A DNA stretch of 64,000 bases from Gimesia aquarii (GCF_007748195.1 NZ_CP037920.1:1407536-1471535), one strand, 5' to 3'; positions 18,485 through 28,328 are shown, numbered from the stretch's first letter. Numbers and translations: made by a program. The notes: generated from the sequence alone by a model not told the origin.

Positions 18485-19633
18485 ATGGCAGGAAATTCTT
18501 TTGGACAAGCGTTTCGGATTACGACGGCAGGCGAAAGCCACGGTCCGGGCAATGTGGTGATTATAGATGGTGTTCCTCCGGGAATCCCGATCAGCGTGGA
18601 AGATTTACTCGTAGATCTCAACCGTCGGAAACCGGGACAAAGTAAAATTGTGACGCAACGCAAAGAAGCCGACCATCCCGAAATTCTCGCTGGTGTTTTT
18701 GAGGGGATTACGACAGGAACCAGCCTCGCGATTCTGATTCGTAACGAAGATCAGCGAAGTAAAGATTACAGCGATATCAAAGACAAATACCGTCCCGGGC
18801 ATGCCGATTATACTTACGATGCGAAATATGGATTTCGAGATTATCGGGGTGGTGGGCGATCGAGTGCCAGAGAAACGAATGTCCGTGTTGCCGCAGGAGT
18901 GGTTGCCAAAAAAATTCTCGAAGCGGCCTTCGGTGGACATGTTGTCGGGTATGTGACGCAGGTAGGCGATCTTCGGGCACGAATTGAAGATCCTGCCACA
19001 GTGACCATCGATCAAGTTGAGAAAATGTCTGATGGTGAATTGAATCCGGTTCGCTGTCCCGATCATGAAGTCGCCAGCCAAATGATCGAGCTGATCGATC
19101 AAGTGCGTAAGGAAGGCGATTCAATCGGTGGAGTTGCTGAAGTGGTGGCCACCAATGTTCCTGCGGGGTTGGGAGAACCGGTCTTCGATAAATTAAAAGC
19201 AGATATTGCTAAAGCGTTATTCAGCATTCCTGCTGTTTTGGGAGTGGAATATGGCTCAGGCTTTGCATGTGCCACAATGCGAGGAAGTGAGAATAATGAC
19301 CATTTTATCGCTGGTGAAAATTCGAATGTAGATACTCCTGTGATTACGACTGATTCCAATCGACATGGTGGAAGTCTCGGTGGTATTTCAACAGGGCAAC
19401 CACTGGTCTTTCGGGCTGCAGTTAAACCCACAAGTAGTTTGTTGATCGAACAACCCACGGTCACAAAACAGGGTGAGCCTACTTCGATCAAAACGAAGGG
19501 GCGTCATGATCCGTGTCTGTTGCCTCGATTTGTACCTATTGCGGAAGCCATGATTGCGATCACTCTGGCCGATCATTGGCTCCGTTGGCGTGCTCAGTGT
19601 GCGGCAGCCCCTGATCGAACTCAGGACAACTGA
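18485..19633 (+). CDS. aroC: Chorismate synthase
   Basis: Last step of the shikimate pathway: converts 5-enolpyruvylshikimate 3-phosphate to chorismate using reduced FMN. The 382-residue protein shows signature 1 ([20 protein letters not shown], residues 11-30), signature 2 around [12 protein letters not shown] (about 120-131), and signature 3 around [17 protein letters not shown] (about 340-356). Full length. yjbQ begins 15 bases after its stop with its own Shine-Dalgarno, so the two probably share a transcript although their functions are unrelated. Confidence 0.97.
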   Translation: MAGNSFGQAFRITTAGESHGPGNVVIIDGVPPGIPISVEDLLVDLNRRKPGQSKIVTQRKEADHPEILAGVFEGITTGTSLAILIRNEDQRSKDYSDIKDKYRPGHADYTYDAKYGFRDYRGGGRSSARETNVRVAAGVVAKKILEAAFGGHVVGYVTQVGDLRARIEDPATVTIDQVEKMSDGELNPVRCPDHEVASQMIELIDQVRKEGDSIGGVAEVVATNVPAGLGEPVFDKLKADIAKALFSIPAVLGVEYGSGFACATMRGSENNDHFIAGENSNVDTPVITTDSNRHGGSLGGISTGQPLVFRAAVKPTSSLLIEQPTVTKQGEPTSIKTKGRHDPCLLPRFVPIAEAMIAITLADHWLRWRAQCAAAPDRTQDN

Positions 19634-19648
19634 AGAGAGTAAATCATC

Positions 19649-20068
19649 ATGGCCTGGATACAAAAACAGATTCGATTGCCTGCCTTAAGACGTGGTTTTC
19701 ATATTATTACGCATGAAGTCCTCAGCGAAATCCCGGAACTTTCGCAAATTGAGGTGGGATTGATGCATGTATTTATTATGCACACATCGGCTTCTTTATC
19801 GATCAATGAAAATGCCGATCCTGATGTTCCGCGTGATCTGGAGATGGCATTCAATAGTATTGCGCCGGAATCACTGCCTTATGTGCATACATGCGAAGGC
19901 CCTGACGACATGCCCGCTCATGTCAAAGCATCAATGATTGGTAATTCCCTTACAATTCCTATCAGCGGTGGCCGACTCTGCCTGGGTACCTGGCAGGGAA
20001 TTTACCTTTGTGAACACCGCAATCACGCCAGCGGGCGTCAGCTTGTCGTCACGATTCAAGGTGAGTAG
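19649..20068 (+). CDS. yjbQ: YjbQ family protein (secondary thiamine-phosphate synthase-like)
   Basis: A 139-residue single-domain protein of the UPF0047/YjbQ family. It has the conserved blocks HTSASLSINENADPDV (about residues 46-61), HVKASMIG (about 91) and GTWQGIYLCEHR (about 112-123), whose histidines line the putative active site. Escherichia coli YjbQ shows weak thiamine-phosphate synthase activity, but the physiological role is not settled. Full length. Confidence 0.9.
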   Translation: MAWIQKQIRLPALRRGFHIITHEVLSEIPELSQIEVGLMHVFIMHTSASLSINENADPDVPRDLEMAFNSIAPESLPYVHTCEGPDDMPAHVKASMIGNSLTIPISGGRLCLGTWQGIYLCEHRNHASGRQLVVTIQGE

Positions 20069-20086
20069 TTAACTCTTCAAGTTAAA

Positions 20087-21436
20087 CTAAGCATCCTCAT
20101 TACCTACACAATACAGGTGCTTGTCTGAGCGGATAAAGATTTGCCCATCGCTTATCGCAGGAGTTGCACTGAAGTCTTCATTTTCATCAGTCAGTCGATT
20201 GACTGAAAGCTGTTCCAGTTTATCGCCAGCTTTGATGACATAGGTTTCTCCAGAGCGAGAGACGAAATAGACCTTGCCATCGGCAATCACCGGTGAGGAA
20301 TAGTCACTTCCTCGAAAACCGCCTCGGCCTCTGCCAGAGCGACTTTCAGATTGTTCCTCTCGATTGTTAGTTACATCAGAGTCACCCTTGTCTAGACGGC
20401 CTCGAAAGATACGTTCGCCTGTCTTGGCATCAATACAGTTCGCAATACCCCGAGAGAAGAAATAAATCCGACCCTGGTAAATGATCGGGGTTTCAATCCG
20501 ATTGGAATCGCGTCCAGACCAGAGAACATGTGTTTTCGTCACGTCTCCTTTACCATCGGCTCGTACCGCGATTGATCCACCACCACGTCCTTCAATTCCA
20601 TAAACGATACCATCATGGGCGATGACACTTGAGCAATACGTTTCAGTCGGCATCGCCTCACAGTACCAGCGGAGCTTTCCGGTATCGGGATTGAGACTCC
20701 AGATTTCGTAGGGAACACCAATTACCAGATCGGTTCTGTCCTCATCAATTGGAACCAGTATGGGAGTTCCCCAGGTCGCATTAAACCCCGTTGATTCCTG
20801 CCGCCAGACCTCTTTGCCGGTTTTTTTATTCAGAGCGACAAGTGCCTCGCTTTCGGCGGTTGCGGTCACAATCAAAAGGTTCTTATATAGAATAGGACTT
20901 GAGGAAGAACCCCACCTGCGTGGATCCAGTTCATCACCTGTAATCGTTTGCCAAAGCTGATTTCCATCGAGATCAAAGGCGACTGCACCTGATTTTCCAA
21001 AATAGGCATACACCCGCTTGCCATCAGAAACGGGTGTATGTGAAGCATAGCCATGTTCGGCGAACATGCCTGTGTATACGTCTTCTGGCAGAACGGGTTC
21101 TACAGTCTTGTCCCATAGGATCTTGCCGGACTGACGGTTCAGGCAAATCAAATGCCGTCTGAGATCTTTTTGGTCCCCAGGATTATTACGATTTAATCCA
21201 TAACCTGACCAGCAAGTGACAAATACTTTGTCACCGACGATGATCGGGCTGGATGAACCAGGACCTGGTAACGCCGCTTTCCACATCAGGTTTTTCTGAT
21301 CGCTCCATTTGGTAGGAGTTGCCTGCTTTTCGTCAGAAACTCCTGAACCGTTGGGTCCCCGAAACCGCATCCAGTCTGCCTGGACGTTTGATGAGATCAG
21401 TATCAGCAAAGCGAACACAGCAATCTTGAATGTCAT
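20087..21436 (-). CDS. Secreted PQQ-like beta-propeller protein
   Basis: About 449 residues from ATG 21436, preceded by GAGG; the frame extends five codons further to a TTG. A signal peptide (MTFKIAVFALLILISSNVQA) is followed by the planctomycete-typical DWMRFRGPNGSGVS and then beta-propeller blades with repeats such as ICLNRQSGKILWDK, VALNKKTGKEVWR and NCIDAKTGERIFRG. The fold resembles PQQ dehydrogenases and BamB, but no catalytic calcium/PQQ residues are evident, so a binding or scaffold role is more likely. The EF-hand gene lies 55 bases upstream on the same strand, a common partnership in these bacteria. Confidence 0.87.
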   Translation of the reverse strand: MTFKIAVFALLILISSNVQADWMRFRGPNGSGVSDEKQATPTKWSDQKNLMWKAALPGPGSSSPIIVGDKVFVTCWSGYGLNRNNPGDQKDLRRHLICLNRQSGKILWDKTVEPVLPEDVYTGMFAEHGYASHTPVSDGKRVYAYFGKSGAVAFDLDGNQLWQTITGDELDPRRWGSSSSPILYKNLLIVTATAESEALVALNKKTGKEVWRQESTGFNATWGTPILVPIDEDRTDLVIGVPYEIWSLNPDTGKLRWYCEAMPTETYCSSVIAHDGIVYGIEGRGGGSIAVRADGKGDVTKTHVLWSGRDSNRIETPIIYQGRIYFFSRGIANCIDAKTGERIFRGRLDKGDSDVTNNREEQSESRSGRGRGGFRGSDYSSPVIADGKVYFVSRSGETYVIKAGDKLEQLSVNRLTDENEDFSATPAISDGQIFIRSDKHLYCVGNEDA

Positions 21437-21491
21437 AACGACGTACCTCAAGACGAAATGAAGTAAGAAACGACATGTACGTTACTATGAG

Positions 21492-22280
21492 TTAATCTTC
21501 TAACTCGGGACGTTTAGGGCGTTCTTTACCAGAATCTCGCTTTCCACGTTCTCTACCACCTGATCGGCCACGTGATTGAAACCGCTCCATCATTTTCTTT
21601 AACTCGTCTTTATCAATGACCTTGTCTTGATTGGTATCAATCCGATCAAATATAGGTTGCATCCGTTCTGGAAGCTCATCTTTCGTTAGTTTTCCATCTT
21701 CATTTTTATCATTCTTCATAATCCGTTCTATGAAGTCTCCGCCACGATTTCTATTTCGATCTCCGTCGCCTCCATCATTTCTGCCACGATCCCCGTCGCG
21801 TGGTCCTCTACCTTCTGGACCTCCAGGGCCACGACGATCTCCATCACGTGGTCCTCTTCCCTCTGGACCGCCAGGACCACGTCGATCACCGTCTCGTCTA
21901 CCAAAATTAGGACGCAGTTCCTCTTCGGTCAACTTTCCGTTTTTATCTTTGTCCAGCTTTTGAAGAGCGGCAGTAGCGTTTTCCATTTCCTCTTTGGAAA
22001 TTTCTCCATCTTTATTGGCGTCTAAAACAATAATGATGGGCATGATCGTCATGATATTAGGACGCCCTCCTGGACCTCTTCGACCAGGGCCACGGTCTCC
22101 TCTTTCAGGCCGATCTCCCTGATCTCTTCTTTCTGGCCGATCACCGCGTTCTCTACGCTCTGGTCGGTCTCCCCGATCTGCGTCACGTTTTTCCCCTTCA
22201 GGAGGTTGGGCAAATACAAGTGTGGTGGCACAGACTGCGAGTAGAGCTGTGTAGACAGAAAAACGATTTGCGATACGCAT
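21492..22280 (-). CDS. Secreted EF-hand protein with Arg/Gly/Asp-rich repeats
   Basis: A 262-residue exported protein: signal peptide to about residue 24 (ending VFAQ), a low-complexity RGDRPER-rich stretch (about 36-73), two EF-hand loops (D87-E98 and D110-E121), a repeated linker (about 127-180), and two more loops (D191-E202 and D215-E226), then a basic tail. The loops keep the oxygen-ligand pattern DxNxDGxIxxxE, so calcium binding is likely, though the fourth (DTNQDKVIDKDE) lacks the central glycine. The EF-hand pairs split by a charged linker suggest a calcium-responsive linker or adhesion role, which is inference. Confidence 0.87.
   Translation of the reverse strand: MRIANRFSVYTALLAVCATTLVFAQPPEGEKRDADRGDRPERRERGDRPERRDQGDRPERGDRGPGRRGPGGRPNIMTIMPIIIVLDANKDGEISKEEMENATAALQKLDKDKNGKLTEEELRPNFGRRDGDRRGPGGPEGRGPRDGDRRGPGGPEGRGPRDGDRGRNDGGDGDRNRNRGGDFIERIMKNDKNEDGKLTKDELPERMQPIFDRIDTNQDKVIDKDELKKMMERFQSRGRSGGRERGKRDSGKERPKRPELED
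21787..21890 (-). repeat. 48-bp tandem repeat inside the EF-hand gene
   Basis: Two full 48-base units (21787-21834 and 21835-21882) and the start of a third encode the 16-residue unit RRGPGGPEGRGPRDGD. The units differ at several bases while keeping the protein sequence, so the repeat is under coding selection and is not a CRISPR array. Confidence 0.85.
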
Positions 22281-22611
22281 CAGAGTGTCTCCGGATAGAG
22301 GGTTAGAAGTGATAAGTGTCTATCTTTGAATACTTTACAGTCTTTTAGTAATAAACGAGGTGTATTATGAAAGACTCACTGAAATCAAAAAGTCCTGATG
22401 AATTGGCAAAAATATGACTGAGGGCATACCTCTAACGTATTTTCTACTCAGATCTAACACAGTGGACGCGAAAATGTTTCGAAAAACTCATTAATATGGA
22501 ATAATTTCTGGCAGATGAGTTTTAACACAATAGCTAATGGTTTCCCGATTTTGGTTTGGTTGTCATTTCATCTGACATTTTAAGAGGGCCTGGATTCAAA
22601 ACAATTGACAC
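22281..22611. other. Intergenic region upstream of the EF-hand gene
   Basis: About 330 bases, AT-rich, with no supported gene on either strand. It should carry the promoter of the leftward EF-hand/PQQ unit, but I see no confident -35/-10 pair. Confidence 0.5.
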
Positions 22612-22642
22612 AAAAAAACGCTCGCAGAAAATACTGCGAGCG
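22612..22642 (-). terminator. Rho-independent terminator of the Gfo/Idh/MocA gene
   Basis: Read on the minus strand, a perfect 9-bp GC-rich stem (CGCTCGCAG / CTGCGAGCG, six-base loop) is followed directly by a run of seven T. It ends 37 bases after the stop of the leftward oxidoreductase gene. Confidence 0.92.
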
Positions 22643-22679
22643 AGTTCAATATAGATGATAGGAGTTTCAAGAGCTCCCC

Positions 22680-24008
22680 TTATTTAAAGGCAGTCACTCC
22701 AGGCATGGCCACGGGAGGCACGGGCAATGATCCCCATTCATAGCTGGCTGGAGTTAAATCTTCTGTGGAGTTCATCGCCATTTCCCAGGTAATGGTCTTA
22801 CCGGTATAAGCGGCCATTCGCCCCATAATGGCAAGCATCGTACTCTTCGTCATGTACTCACCATTATTAATTGGTTTTCCTGAGCGAATGCTTTCGAAGA
22901 ACTCATCATGTTCAACCTGATACATGTTTTTGCTTTTTCCTCGGAATTGCCAGGTTTTTTCACCTTTGGGGTTATAGATACGATGTTTAAACACATCGAC
23001 GCGACCTTTGGTTCCAAAAACATGATCAGAAACATCAACGGCACAACCATCTTGTTGCCGGCAACGGCTAAATCCTTTTACTCCATTAGGATATTCATAA
23101 GCGATGGCAAAGTGATCGTAGATGTGGCCATAATCTTTTCCAGTTCGAGTCTGACGGCCACCAGTTCCACTACAGGAAATCGGGGTTTGATCTTTCATTG
23201 TCCAGGCCATTTTATCCAGACTATGAACGTGCTGTTCGTTATTAAAATCTCCTGAGAGCCACGTGAAATATAGCCAGTTTCTCAACTGCCATTCCATGTC
23301 ACTCCATTCCGGTTCTCGCTTGAACATCCACAAGCCACGCGTGTTGTAACTACATTGGATGGCCATTACATCGCCAGCGGCACCATCATGGATTTGTTTA
23401 AATGTTTCACGCATTCCCTGGTGGTAGCGCCAGCAGAGACCAGACACGATAGAGAGATTTTTCTCCTTAGCCAATTTGCAGGTTTCCAAAATGGAACGAA
23501 CACCAGGTGCGTCCACGGCAACCGGTTTTTCTGCAAAAACATGTTTGCCCGCTTCAATTGCCGCACGCATTTGCATTGGACGGAAATGAGGGGGCGTTGT
23601 TAACAGAACAACATCGACACAGTCAATCACTTTTTGATAGGCATCGAAACCAACAAATTTGTGATCTGCGTCGACTTGCACCTGTTTCGCCACAGGGTTC
23701 TTTTTTAAGTTTTTATGACTCTTATCAAGGTGATCATAAAACGCGTCGCCCATTGCCACTAGTTTTGCATTGGGGTCGGCTGAAAGTGCTTGTGCTGCTG
23801 CACCGGTTCCACGTCCTCCACATCCAATCAGGCCCACACGAATGACGTCTGTGCCTCCCGCAAACAAACCAGATTGCAGTGCGGTCGTTTGAGGTGTTCT
23901 GGCGAGAGCAGCGCTCGATAATGTGGACACAGCGGCAACTGCGGCTGAACCAGTTTTAATAAACTCACGTCGTGTTGTGTTTGAAGTCTGTGATCGATTG
24001 GGATTCAT
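22680..24008 (-). CDS. Gfo/Idh/MocA family oxidoreductase, Tat-exported
   Basis: A 442-residue NAD(P)-dependent sugar oxidoreductase-like protein. The N-terminus carries a twin-arginine signal (TRREFIKTGSAAVAAVSTL, residues 12-30), so it is probably exported folded with cofactor. The Rossmann motif GLIGCGGRGTGAAAQAL starts near residue 59, and AEKPVAVD (about 159) is the conserved EKP block of the family. LCWRYHQGMRETFKQIHDG and the substrate-domain motifs fit the planctomycete Tat subgroup. Natural substrates are not known; sugars or inositols are usual. It stands alone with its own terminator. Confidence 0.9.
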   Translation of the reverse strand: MNPNRSQTSNTTRREFIKTGSAAVAAVSTLSSAALARTPQTTALQSGLFAGGTDVIRVGLIGCGGRGTGAAAQALSADPNAKLVAMGDAFYDHLDKSHKNLKKNPVAKQVQVDADHKFVGFDAYQKVIDCVDVVLLTTPPHFRPMQMRAAIEAGKHVFAEKPVAVDAPGVRSILETCKLAKEKNLSIVSGLCWRYHQGMRETFKQIHDGAAGDVMAIQCSYNTRGLWMFKREPEWSDMEWQLRNWLYFTWLSGDFNNEQHVHSLDKMAWTMKDQTPISCSGTGGRQTRTGKDYGHIYDHFAIAYEYPNGVKGFSRCRQQDGCAVDVSDHVFGTKGRVDVFKHRIYNPKGEKTWQFRGKSKNMYQVEHDEFFESIRSGKPINNGEYMTKSTMLAIMGRMAAYTGKTITWEMAMNSTEDLTPASYEWGSLPVPPVAMPGVTAFK

Positions 24009-24135
24009 AAGGTAGTCCTGAGTAAATTAGCTTTGTTAGAAAACTTAGCCTTTCAAGATACCATAGGATCCCTACTATTTTCGAGGCAAAAAGGCGATTC
24101 AATTCAGGATTTTCAATGGAGATTTGAACATGTTC

Positions 24136-24777
24136 TCATCGGGATTCGTCGGGTTGGATGAGGGCATCGATATGCTGACGGCCAAAACGTTTTAGACTGG
24201 CGGCAGCCAGATTCACGTAATGCTGCCAGGTTGCCTTCAAGCGTTCTTGTTGTTGTTCTGTGAGCACTTTAATTTGTCGTGCGGGGTAGCCAGCCCAAAG
24301 TGTATTGGGGGGGACGTGGATTCCTTCACGTACCAGGGAGCCTGCCGCAATGAGAGCTCCTTTGCCAATGACACACCGGCTGAGGATGGTGGCGCCGATG
24401 GCAATCATGGCATCATCTTCAACGATTGAACCATGTACAATCGCTGAATGTCCTAATGTGACACGATTTCCCAGAATGCAGGGGTGTTCGTAATCTGTGT
24501 GCAATATAGAGCCATCTTGCACATTGGTCTCTTCCCCCACTTCAATGTATTCTAAATCGCCTCTTAGTACACATTGGTGCCAGACAGAACTGTGTGCTTT
24601 CAAACGAACTCTACCTGTCACTATGGCATCAGGGGCCACCCAGGCTGTCGAATCAACAATAGGCGTGCAATGTAAGGCACTCCAATCACAGTCTACTTCT
24701 GGGTATGGTACTTCAGGAGGGGCGGGTATTGAAGAAGCGATTTGAGGCCATTCAGGATCAGAATGCGAGTTATCCAT
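24136..24777 (-). CDS. Gamma-carbonic anhydrase family protein
   Basis: About 213 residues from ATG 24777, which has GAGGG upstream and overlaps the end of the EamA gene by eight bases; the frame extends 15 codons further upstream. The middle is a left-handed parallel beta-helix with hexapeptide repeats (AWVAPDAIVTGRVRLKAHSSVWHQCVLRGD in part), and the zinc-ligand histidines are seen in TDYEHPCILGNRVTLGHSAIVHG. Homologues are active gamma-carbonic anhydrases or inactive YrdA/PaaY-like proteins; activity here is unproven. It is the last gene of the leftward chaperone cluster. Confidence 0.87.
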   Translation of the reverse strand: MDNSHSDPEWPQIASSIPAPPEVPYPEVDCDWSALHCTPIVDSTAWVAPDAIVTGRVRLKAHSSVWHQCVLRGDLEYIEVGEETNVQDGSILHTDYEHPCILGNRVTLGHSAIVHGSIVEDDAMIAIGATILSRCVIGKGALIAAGSLVREGIHVPPNTLWAGYPARQIKVLTEQQQERLKATWQHYVNLAAASLKRFGRQHIDALIQPDESR

Positions 24778-25861
24778 TTGAATTACCCTCTTGCAAATTT
24801 TCATTCGATTGGGATGTTTCACCCATGGGGCTATTGGGAATAGACGGCCTCTTTTTTTCCATTAAAAAGAGACCACCAATAGTGAGTGCAGTACCACTTA
24901 ATAGCCAGACGGTTAATTCTTCACCAAAGAAAATAACACCTGCAAAAGCAGCCATTGCTGTTTGAGAGGCATTCAATAAATTGACGCGCGTCACACTCAG
25001 GTATTTCATTGATGCACCGATTGCGAAGAAGGCAATCGCATTCATAATGCCTGCGATTAACATGACAAAATATTGCCAGGGTGTCGTCTCCCATAAAATT
25101 GAAAAACCGAGTCTATAAATGGCAACAGTCGTTAAACAAACTAAGCCGGTCGTGCTGATTAAAACCAGTGTTGCCGAAATGGAAAGTTCGCCTCTGACGG
25201 AACCACGAATGACAGTGCCACCAGCTCCATAAGCACAGCCTGAGAAACAGGCAACAAAGATGGTCAGCGCTACGGTGCTCATTGAATTCGTATGGTGTTC
25301 CATATGCTCGTAAACAGAAAGTTCTGCTTGATGGGCTCCCAGGCTGAGTAGCACGATGGCTGCAGTTAGTACCAACATAGATACAAGCATGCGGCGTGTA
25401 ATTGCTTCTTCCAGAAAAATACGTCCTAATAAAGCACCTGTTGTGAGTAGCGTAGCAAAACACAGAGGTACAGAAAGTGCCAACCCACCCAGACTTAGCG
25501 ACCACTGGAACATAACGTTGCCACCAAATTGCATTACCAGGCCAGTCAGGATTAGTGGGATGACGAGCCGACGAGGGGGTAGTGAGGGTAATCCTTGAAA
25601 ATCACGATAAGCAACTATGACCCAACCTGCGATCGCCGCGGGAATGGATTTTAGTGCAGAGATCCAAATTGCCCAATCGGCATTGTTATCGACTGCAGCC
25701 TCTCGTAGAGCAATATTGGCTGCTGTGTAAGCAAGTGCTGATATCAGTCCGAACAGGGTCCCACGAACTCCAGGAGAGAGACCGCTCTCATGCTGGCTTT
25801 CAGAGTTGTGAGTCGGAGAGAGAACGCGCGTATTCGATGAAGTCCCTTTAATAGTCTTCAT
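24770..25861 (-). CDS. EamA/DMT-family transporter
   Basis: About 363 residues with ten predicted membrane helices in two EamA repeats, preceded by a polar N-terminal tail of about 35 residues. The first repeat contains FGLISALAYTAANIALREA, the second the late helices ending SGTALTIGGLFLMEKKR. DMT carriers export amino acids, nucleosides or other metabolites; the substrate here is unknown. The start is taken as ATG 25861, which overlaps the last codons of yacG (translational coupling); a TTG at 25888 is the upstream alternative. The end overlaps the carbonic-anhydrase-like gene. Confidence 0.83.
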   Translation of the reverse strand: MKTIKGTSSNTRVLSPTHNSESQHESGLSPGVRGTLFGLISALAYTAANIALREAAVDNNADWAIWISALKSIPAAIAGWVIVAYRDFQGLPSLPPRRLVIPLILTGLVMQFGGNVMFQWSLSLGGLALSVPLCFATLLTTGALLGRIFLEEAITRRMLVSMLVLTAAIVLLSLGAHQAELSVYEHMEHHTNSMSTVALTIFVACFSGCAYGAGGTVIRGSVRGELSISATLVLISTTGLVCLTTVAIYRLGFSILWETTPWQYFVMLIAGIMNAIAFFAIGASMKYLSVTRVNLLNASQTAMAAFAGVIFFGEELTVWLLSGTALTIGGLFLMEKKRPSIPNSPMGETSQSNENLQEGNSNG

Positions 25862-26054
25862 CCTCTTGTTCCAGCCGTTGTAACTCAATCAAACGAGGAT
25901 CCAGGTCTTCTACGATTGCATACTTTCCTTCAGACCAACGGAACAGATCGACATCGCGGCATTTTTTGCTACAAAAAGGGAACGGAGACTGTTCATCACT
26001 GGCTTTAACTGTGACGACTTTTCGACATATGGGGCATGTTTGAGGTTGAATCAT
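25848..26054 (-). CDS. yacG: DNA gyrase inhibitor/zinc protein YacG
   Basis: A 68-residue zinc-ribbon protein. Four cysteines (CPIC at residues 7-10, then C and C in PFCSKKC) form the site, and DVDLFRWSEGKYAI matches the DL(x)xW(x)xxxY block of YacG. In Escherichia coli YacG binds GyrB and blocks DNA binding by gyrase. The start is ATG 26054, with GAGG five bases upstream; nine further codons upstream do not look native. The acidic end overlaps the next gene. Confidence 0.87.
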   Translation of the reverse strand: MIQPQTCPICRKVVTVKASDEQSPFPFCSKKCRDVDLFRWSEGKYAIVEDLDPRLIELQRLEQEDEDY

Positions 26055-26133
26055 CGAAGCCTCAGACTGAAAGAGAAGCAATAGCAGGGTCTCATTCTCT
26101 TATAGATGAATCCGGGCAAAATTTCAAAGGTAA

Positions 26134-26430
26134 TCAGGATTCAGATGAGGAACTCTTTTTAGTTGAGCCTGAATCTTTGCTGGTTTTGGATTCAGAACTC
26201 GCTGATTGAGCCTTACTGTCTGCCTCCGCTGCTTTTTTATAAGAACTGCTGCGGTAATCAGTTTGGTAAAATCCTGATCCCTTGAAAATGATACCGGCAC
26301 CAGCACCAATGACTCGCTTTGCACGAAGTTTGCCGCACGCGGGGCATTTTCTCAGTGGTTTTGCAGTAATGGACTGAAACTCTTCCCATTTATGTTCACA
26401 CTGGGAGCATTCATAGTCGTAGGTTGGCAT
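26134..26430 (-). CDS. FmdB-type zinc-ribbon protein
   Basis: A 98-residue protein. The N-terminal 45 residues form the FmdB/CxxC_CxxC_SSSS putative regulatory domain: MPTYDYECSQCEHKWEEFQ with CSQC, then KCPACGK. The rest is a serine/lysine-rich low-complexity tail ending KKSSSSES, as in many bacterial homologues. Members are linked to amide-inducible or porin gene regulation in a few bacteria; most are uncharacterised. It lies 38 bases after grpE and in the same transcript direction. Confidence 0.87.
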   Translation of the reverse strand: MPTYDYECSQCEHKWEEFQSITAKPLRKCPACGKLRAKRVIGAGAGIIFKGSGFYQTDYRSSSYKKAAEADSKAQSASSESKTSKDSGSTKKSSSSES

Positions 26431-26468
26431 CGATAAAATACCCTCGAAGTAAGATAATGAAAACGGAT

Positions 26469-27032
26469 TTAACTTTCGGTAGGACCAGAGGAAACGATGA
26501 CTTTGGTAGGGCGAACCACACGGTCGTTCAGAATGAAGCCCTGTTCAAGTTCCTGCATGACGGTCATCGGAGGATGTTCATCCGAGGGGAGTTGTTGTAG
26601 TGCTTCATGCAGATTGGGATCGAATGGTTTTCCTAATGCATCAATGGCTTTGACGTCATGTTGTGAAAAGATATCCACAATTTGTTTTGCCACCATTTCC
26701 ACACCCTGTTTTAGTTCATCAACGTGGTCCGCGCTTTCTGCTGCGTCGATGGCTCGTTTGAGATTGTCCAATGCTGGCAATAAGCTCTGAATAAAAGGTG
26801 CGGCTGCATATTGGCGTGTTTGTGCTAATTCTTTCTGATAGCGTTTGCGGGTATTGTCCAACTCCGCTTGCGAACGTAAAAAGCGATCTTGTGCTTCATC
26901 TCGTTCCGCTAGTGCTGTTTGTAGTTGTTCTTCTATAGTCGGCGTTTCATCAACCGTTTCTTTTTCTGCCTCTTCTATGGGATTATCTTCGGGTTGATTC
27001 TGAATTCCTTCAGGCTGTTCCATTTCTGACAT
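26469..27032 (-). CDS. grpE: Nucleotide exchange factor GrpE
   Basis: Exchanges ADP for ATP on DnaK. The 187-residue protein has an acidic, glutamate-rich N-terminus (about 1-35), the long coiled-coil helix with RFLRSQAELDNTRKRYQKE (about 48-66), the four-helix region LLPALDNLKRAIDAA, and the C-terminal beta-wing ending in the signature GFILNDRVVRPTKVIVSSG. Full length. It follows dnaJ by 80 bases. No dnaK is seen in the window, so the exchange partner is encoded elsewhere. Confidence 0.95.
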   Translation of the reverse strand: MSEMEQPEGIQNQPEDNPIEEAEKETVDETPTIEEQLQTALAERDEAQDRFLRSQAELDNTRKRYQKELAQTRQYAAAPFIQSLLPALDNLKRAIDAAESADHVDELKQGVEMVAKQIVDIFSQHDVKAIDALGKPFDPNLHEALQQLPSDEHPPMTVMQELEQGFILNDRVVRPTKVIVSSGPTES

Positions 27033-27112
27033 TCTTCCGACCTATTAACGCTCTTTAAATTAGATTTGTAACTGATTAAAAAGGATGATCCTGACACAAC
27101 ATTCGATCTTGT

Positions 27113-28243
27113 TTAATCTGAGTGTGTAAAGTATTCCTTTAGTTTATCAAAAAACGAATTTCGATTGGGACTACGATGCTGTGAAACTTCTGTATGTTCA
27201 ATTTCAGCTAAATCACGCAGCAGTTCTTCTTCGCGTTCTGAAATTTTCTTGGGTACATCAATCTGGACTACGACATGCAAATCTCCTCGCCGACCACCAT
27301 GAGGATTAGGCATGCCGAGACCTTTCAAACGAAAGACTTCACCCGGCTGAGTTCCCGATGGAATTTTTAAATCGTGTCGTCCTTCCAAAGTGGGAATTTC
27401 AATATTTGCACCGAGAACCGCTTGAGTATATGTTATGGGAACGTGACAACTCAGTTCTTGTTCTTGTCGTCGGAACAGAGGGTGTTCGTCAACGCCCACA
27501 ACAACATAAAGATCACCGCGTGGTCCGCCATTGGCTCCCGGATTCCCTTCACCTCTCAGGCAAAGTTGCATTCCATTATCAATGCCTGCTGGTACTTTTA
27601 CATCTAACGTCGTGTCACGAGCGACCCGGCCTTGCCCATGACAATCGGTGCACTTATCTGAAATGACGGTACCTACACCACGGCAGCGAGGACACGTTGT
27701 TTGTACTCGGAAAAAACCCTGTGATTGGACGACCTGCCCTGCTCCACCGCAGTAATCACAATCGTCTGGTTGTGTGCCTGGTTTGGCGCCAGAGCCATGA
27801 CATGTTTCACACGTTTCCTGACGGGTGATGTTAATTTCCCGCTCACAGCCCGATGCAGCATCAAGTAAATCAATTTGGATGCTCGTTCGCAGGCTTTCGC
27901 CTTGTCGCGGACGATTTCCACCTCTTTGTGACGAACTTTTGAATCCGAACCCTTCAAAGAGGTCTCCAAACGCACTGAAGATATCTGAGACGTCATGAAA
28001 CTGACTCCCTCCAGATCCAAAATCAGCATGGCCATAGCGGTCGTAGTGAGCGCGTTTTTTCTCATCCCCAAGGACCTCGAATGCTTCTGATGCTTCTTTA
28101 AAACGTTTTACTGCTTCTTCATCACCAGGGTTTCGGTCAGGATGGTTCTCTAACGCCAGCTTTTTGTACGCTTTTTTGATCTCAACGGTGGTCACTTCGC
28201 GCGATACATTGAGAACTTCATAATAATCGCGTTTCGATGCCAT
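27113..28243 (-). CDS. dnaJ: Chaperone protein DnaJ
   Basis: Co-chaperone that delivers substrates to DnaK and stimulates its ATPase. The 376-residue protein is complete: J domain (residues 4-70, HPD at about 36), Gly/Phe-rich linker (about 75-110), four CxxCxGxG zinc motifs ([32 protein letters not shown] at about 145-210), then the two C-terminal peptide-binding domains. It is separated from the upstream groEL by a terminator-like hairpin, so it probably has its own promoter in the short gap before 28329 or is reached by read-through. Confidence 0.96.
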   Translation of the reverse strand: MASKRDYYEVLNVSREVTTVEIKKAYKKLALENHPDRNPGDEEAVKRFKEASEAFEVLGDEKKRAHYDRYGHADFGSGGSQFHDVSDIFSAFGDLFEGFGFKSSSQRGGNRPRQGESLRTSIQIDLLDAASGCEREINITRQETCETCHGSGAKPGTQPDDCDYCGGAGQVVQSQGFFRVQTTCPRCRGVGTVISDKCTDCHGQGRVARDTTLDVKVPAGIDNGMQLCLRGEGNPGANGGPRGDLYVVVGVDEHPLFRRQEQELSCHVPITYTQAVLGANIEIPTLEGRHDLKIPSGTQPGEVFRLKGLGMPNPHGGRRGDLHVVVQIDVPKKISEREEELLRDLAEIEHTEVSQHRSPNRNSFFDKLKEYFTHSD

Positions 28244-28328
28244 TTCTTACAACTCGTCGTTAAATGTTTTGAAATTTACCTGATCTCGAGAGGTTAAATT
28301 TCTGAAGCCAATGATTCTTCTAAAACTG

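Noticed and set aside
21787-21890. 48-base repeats as a possible CRISPR or mobile-element repeat
   Set aside because: They are in frame within the EF-hand gene, with no spacers between units.
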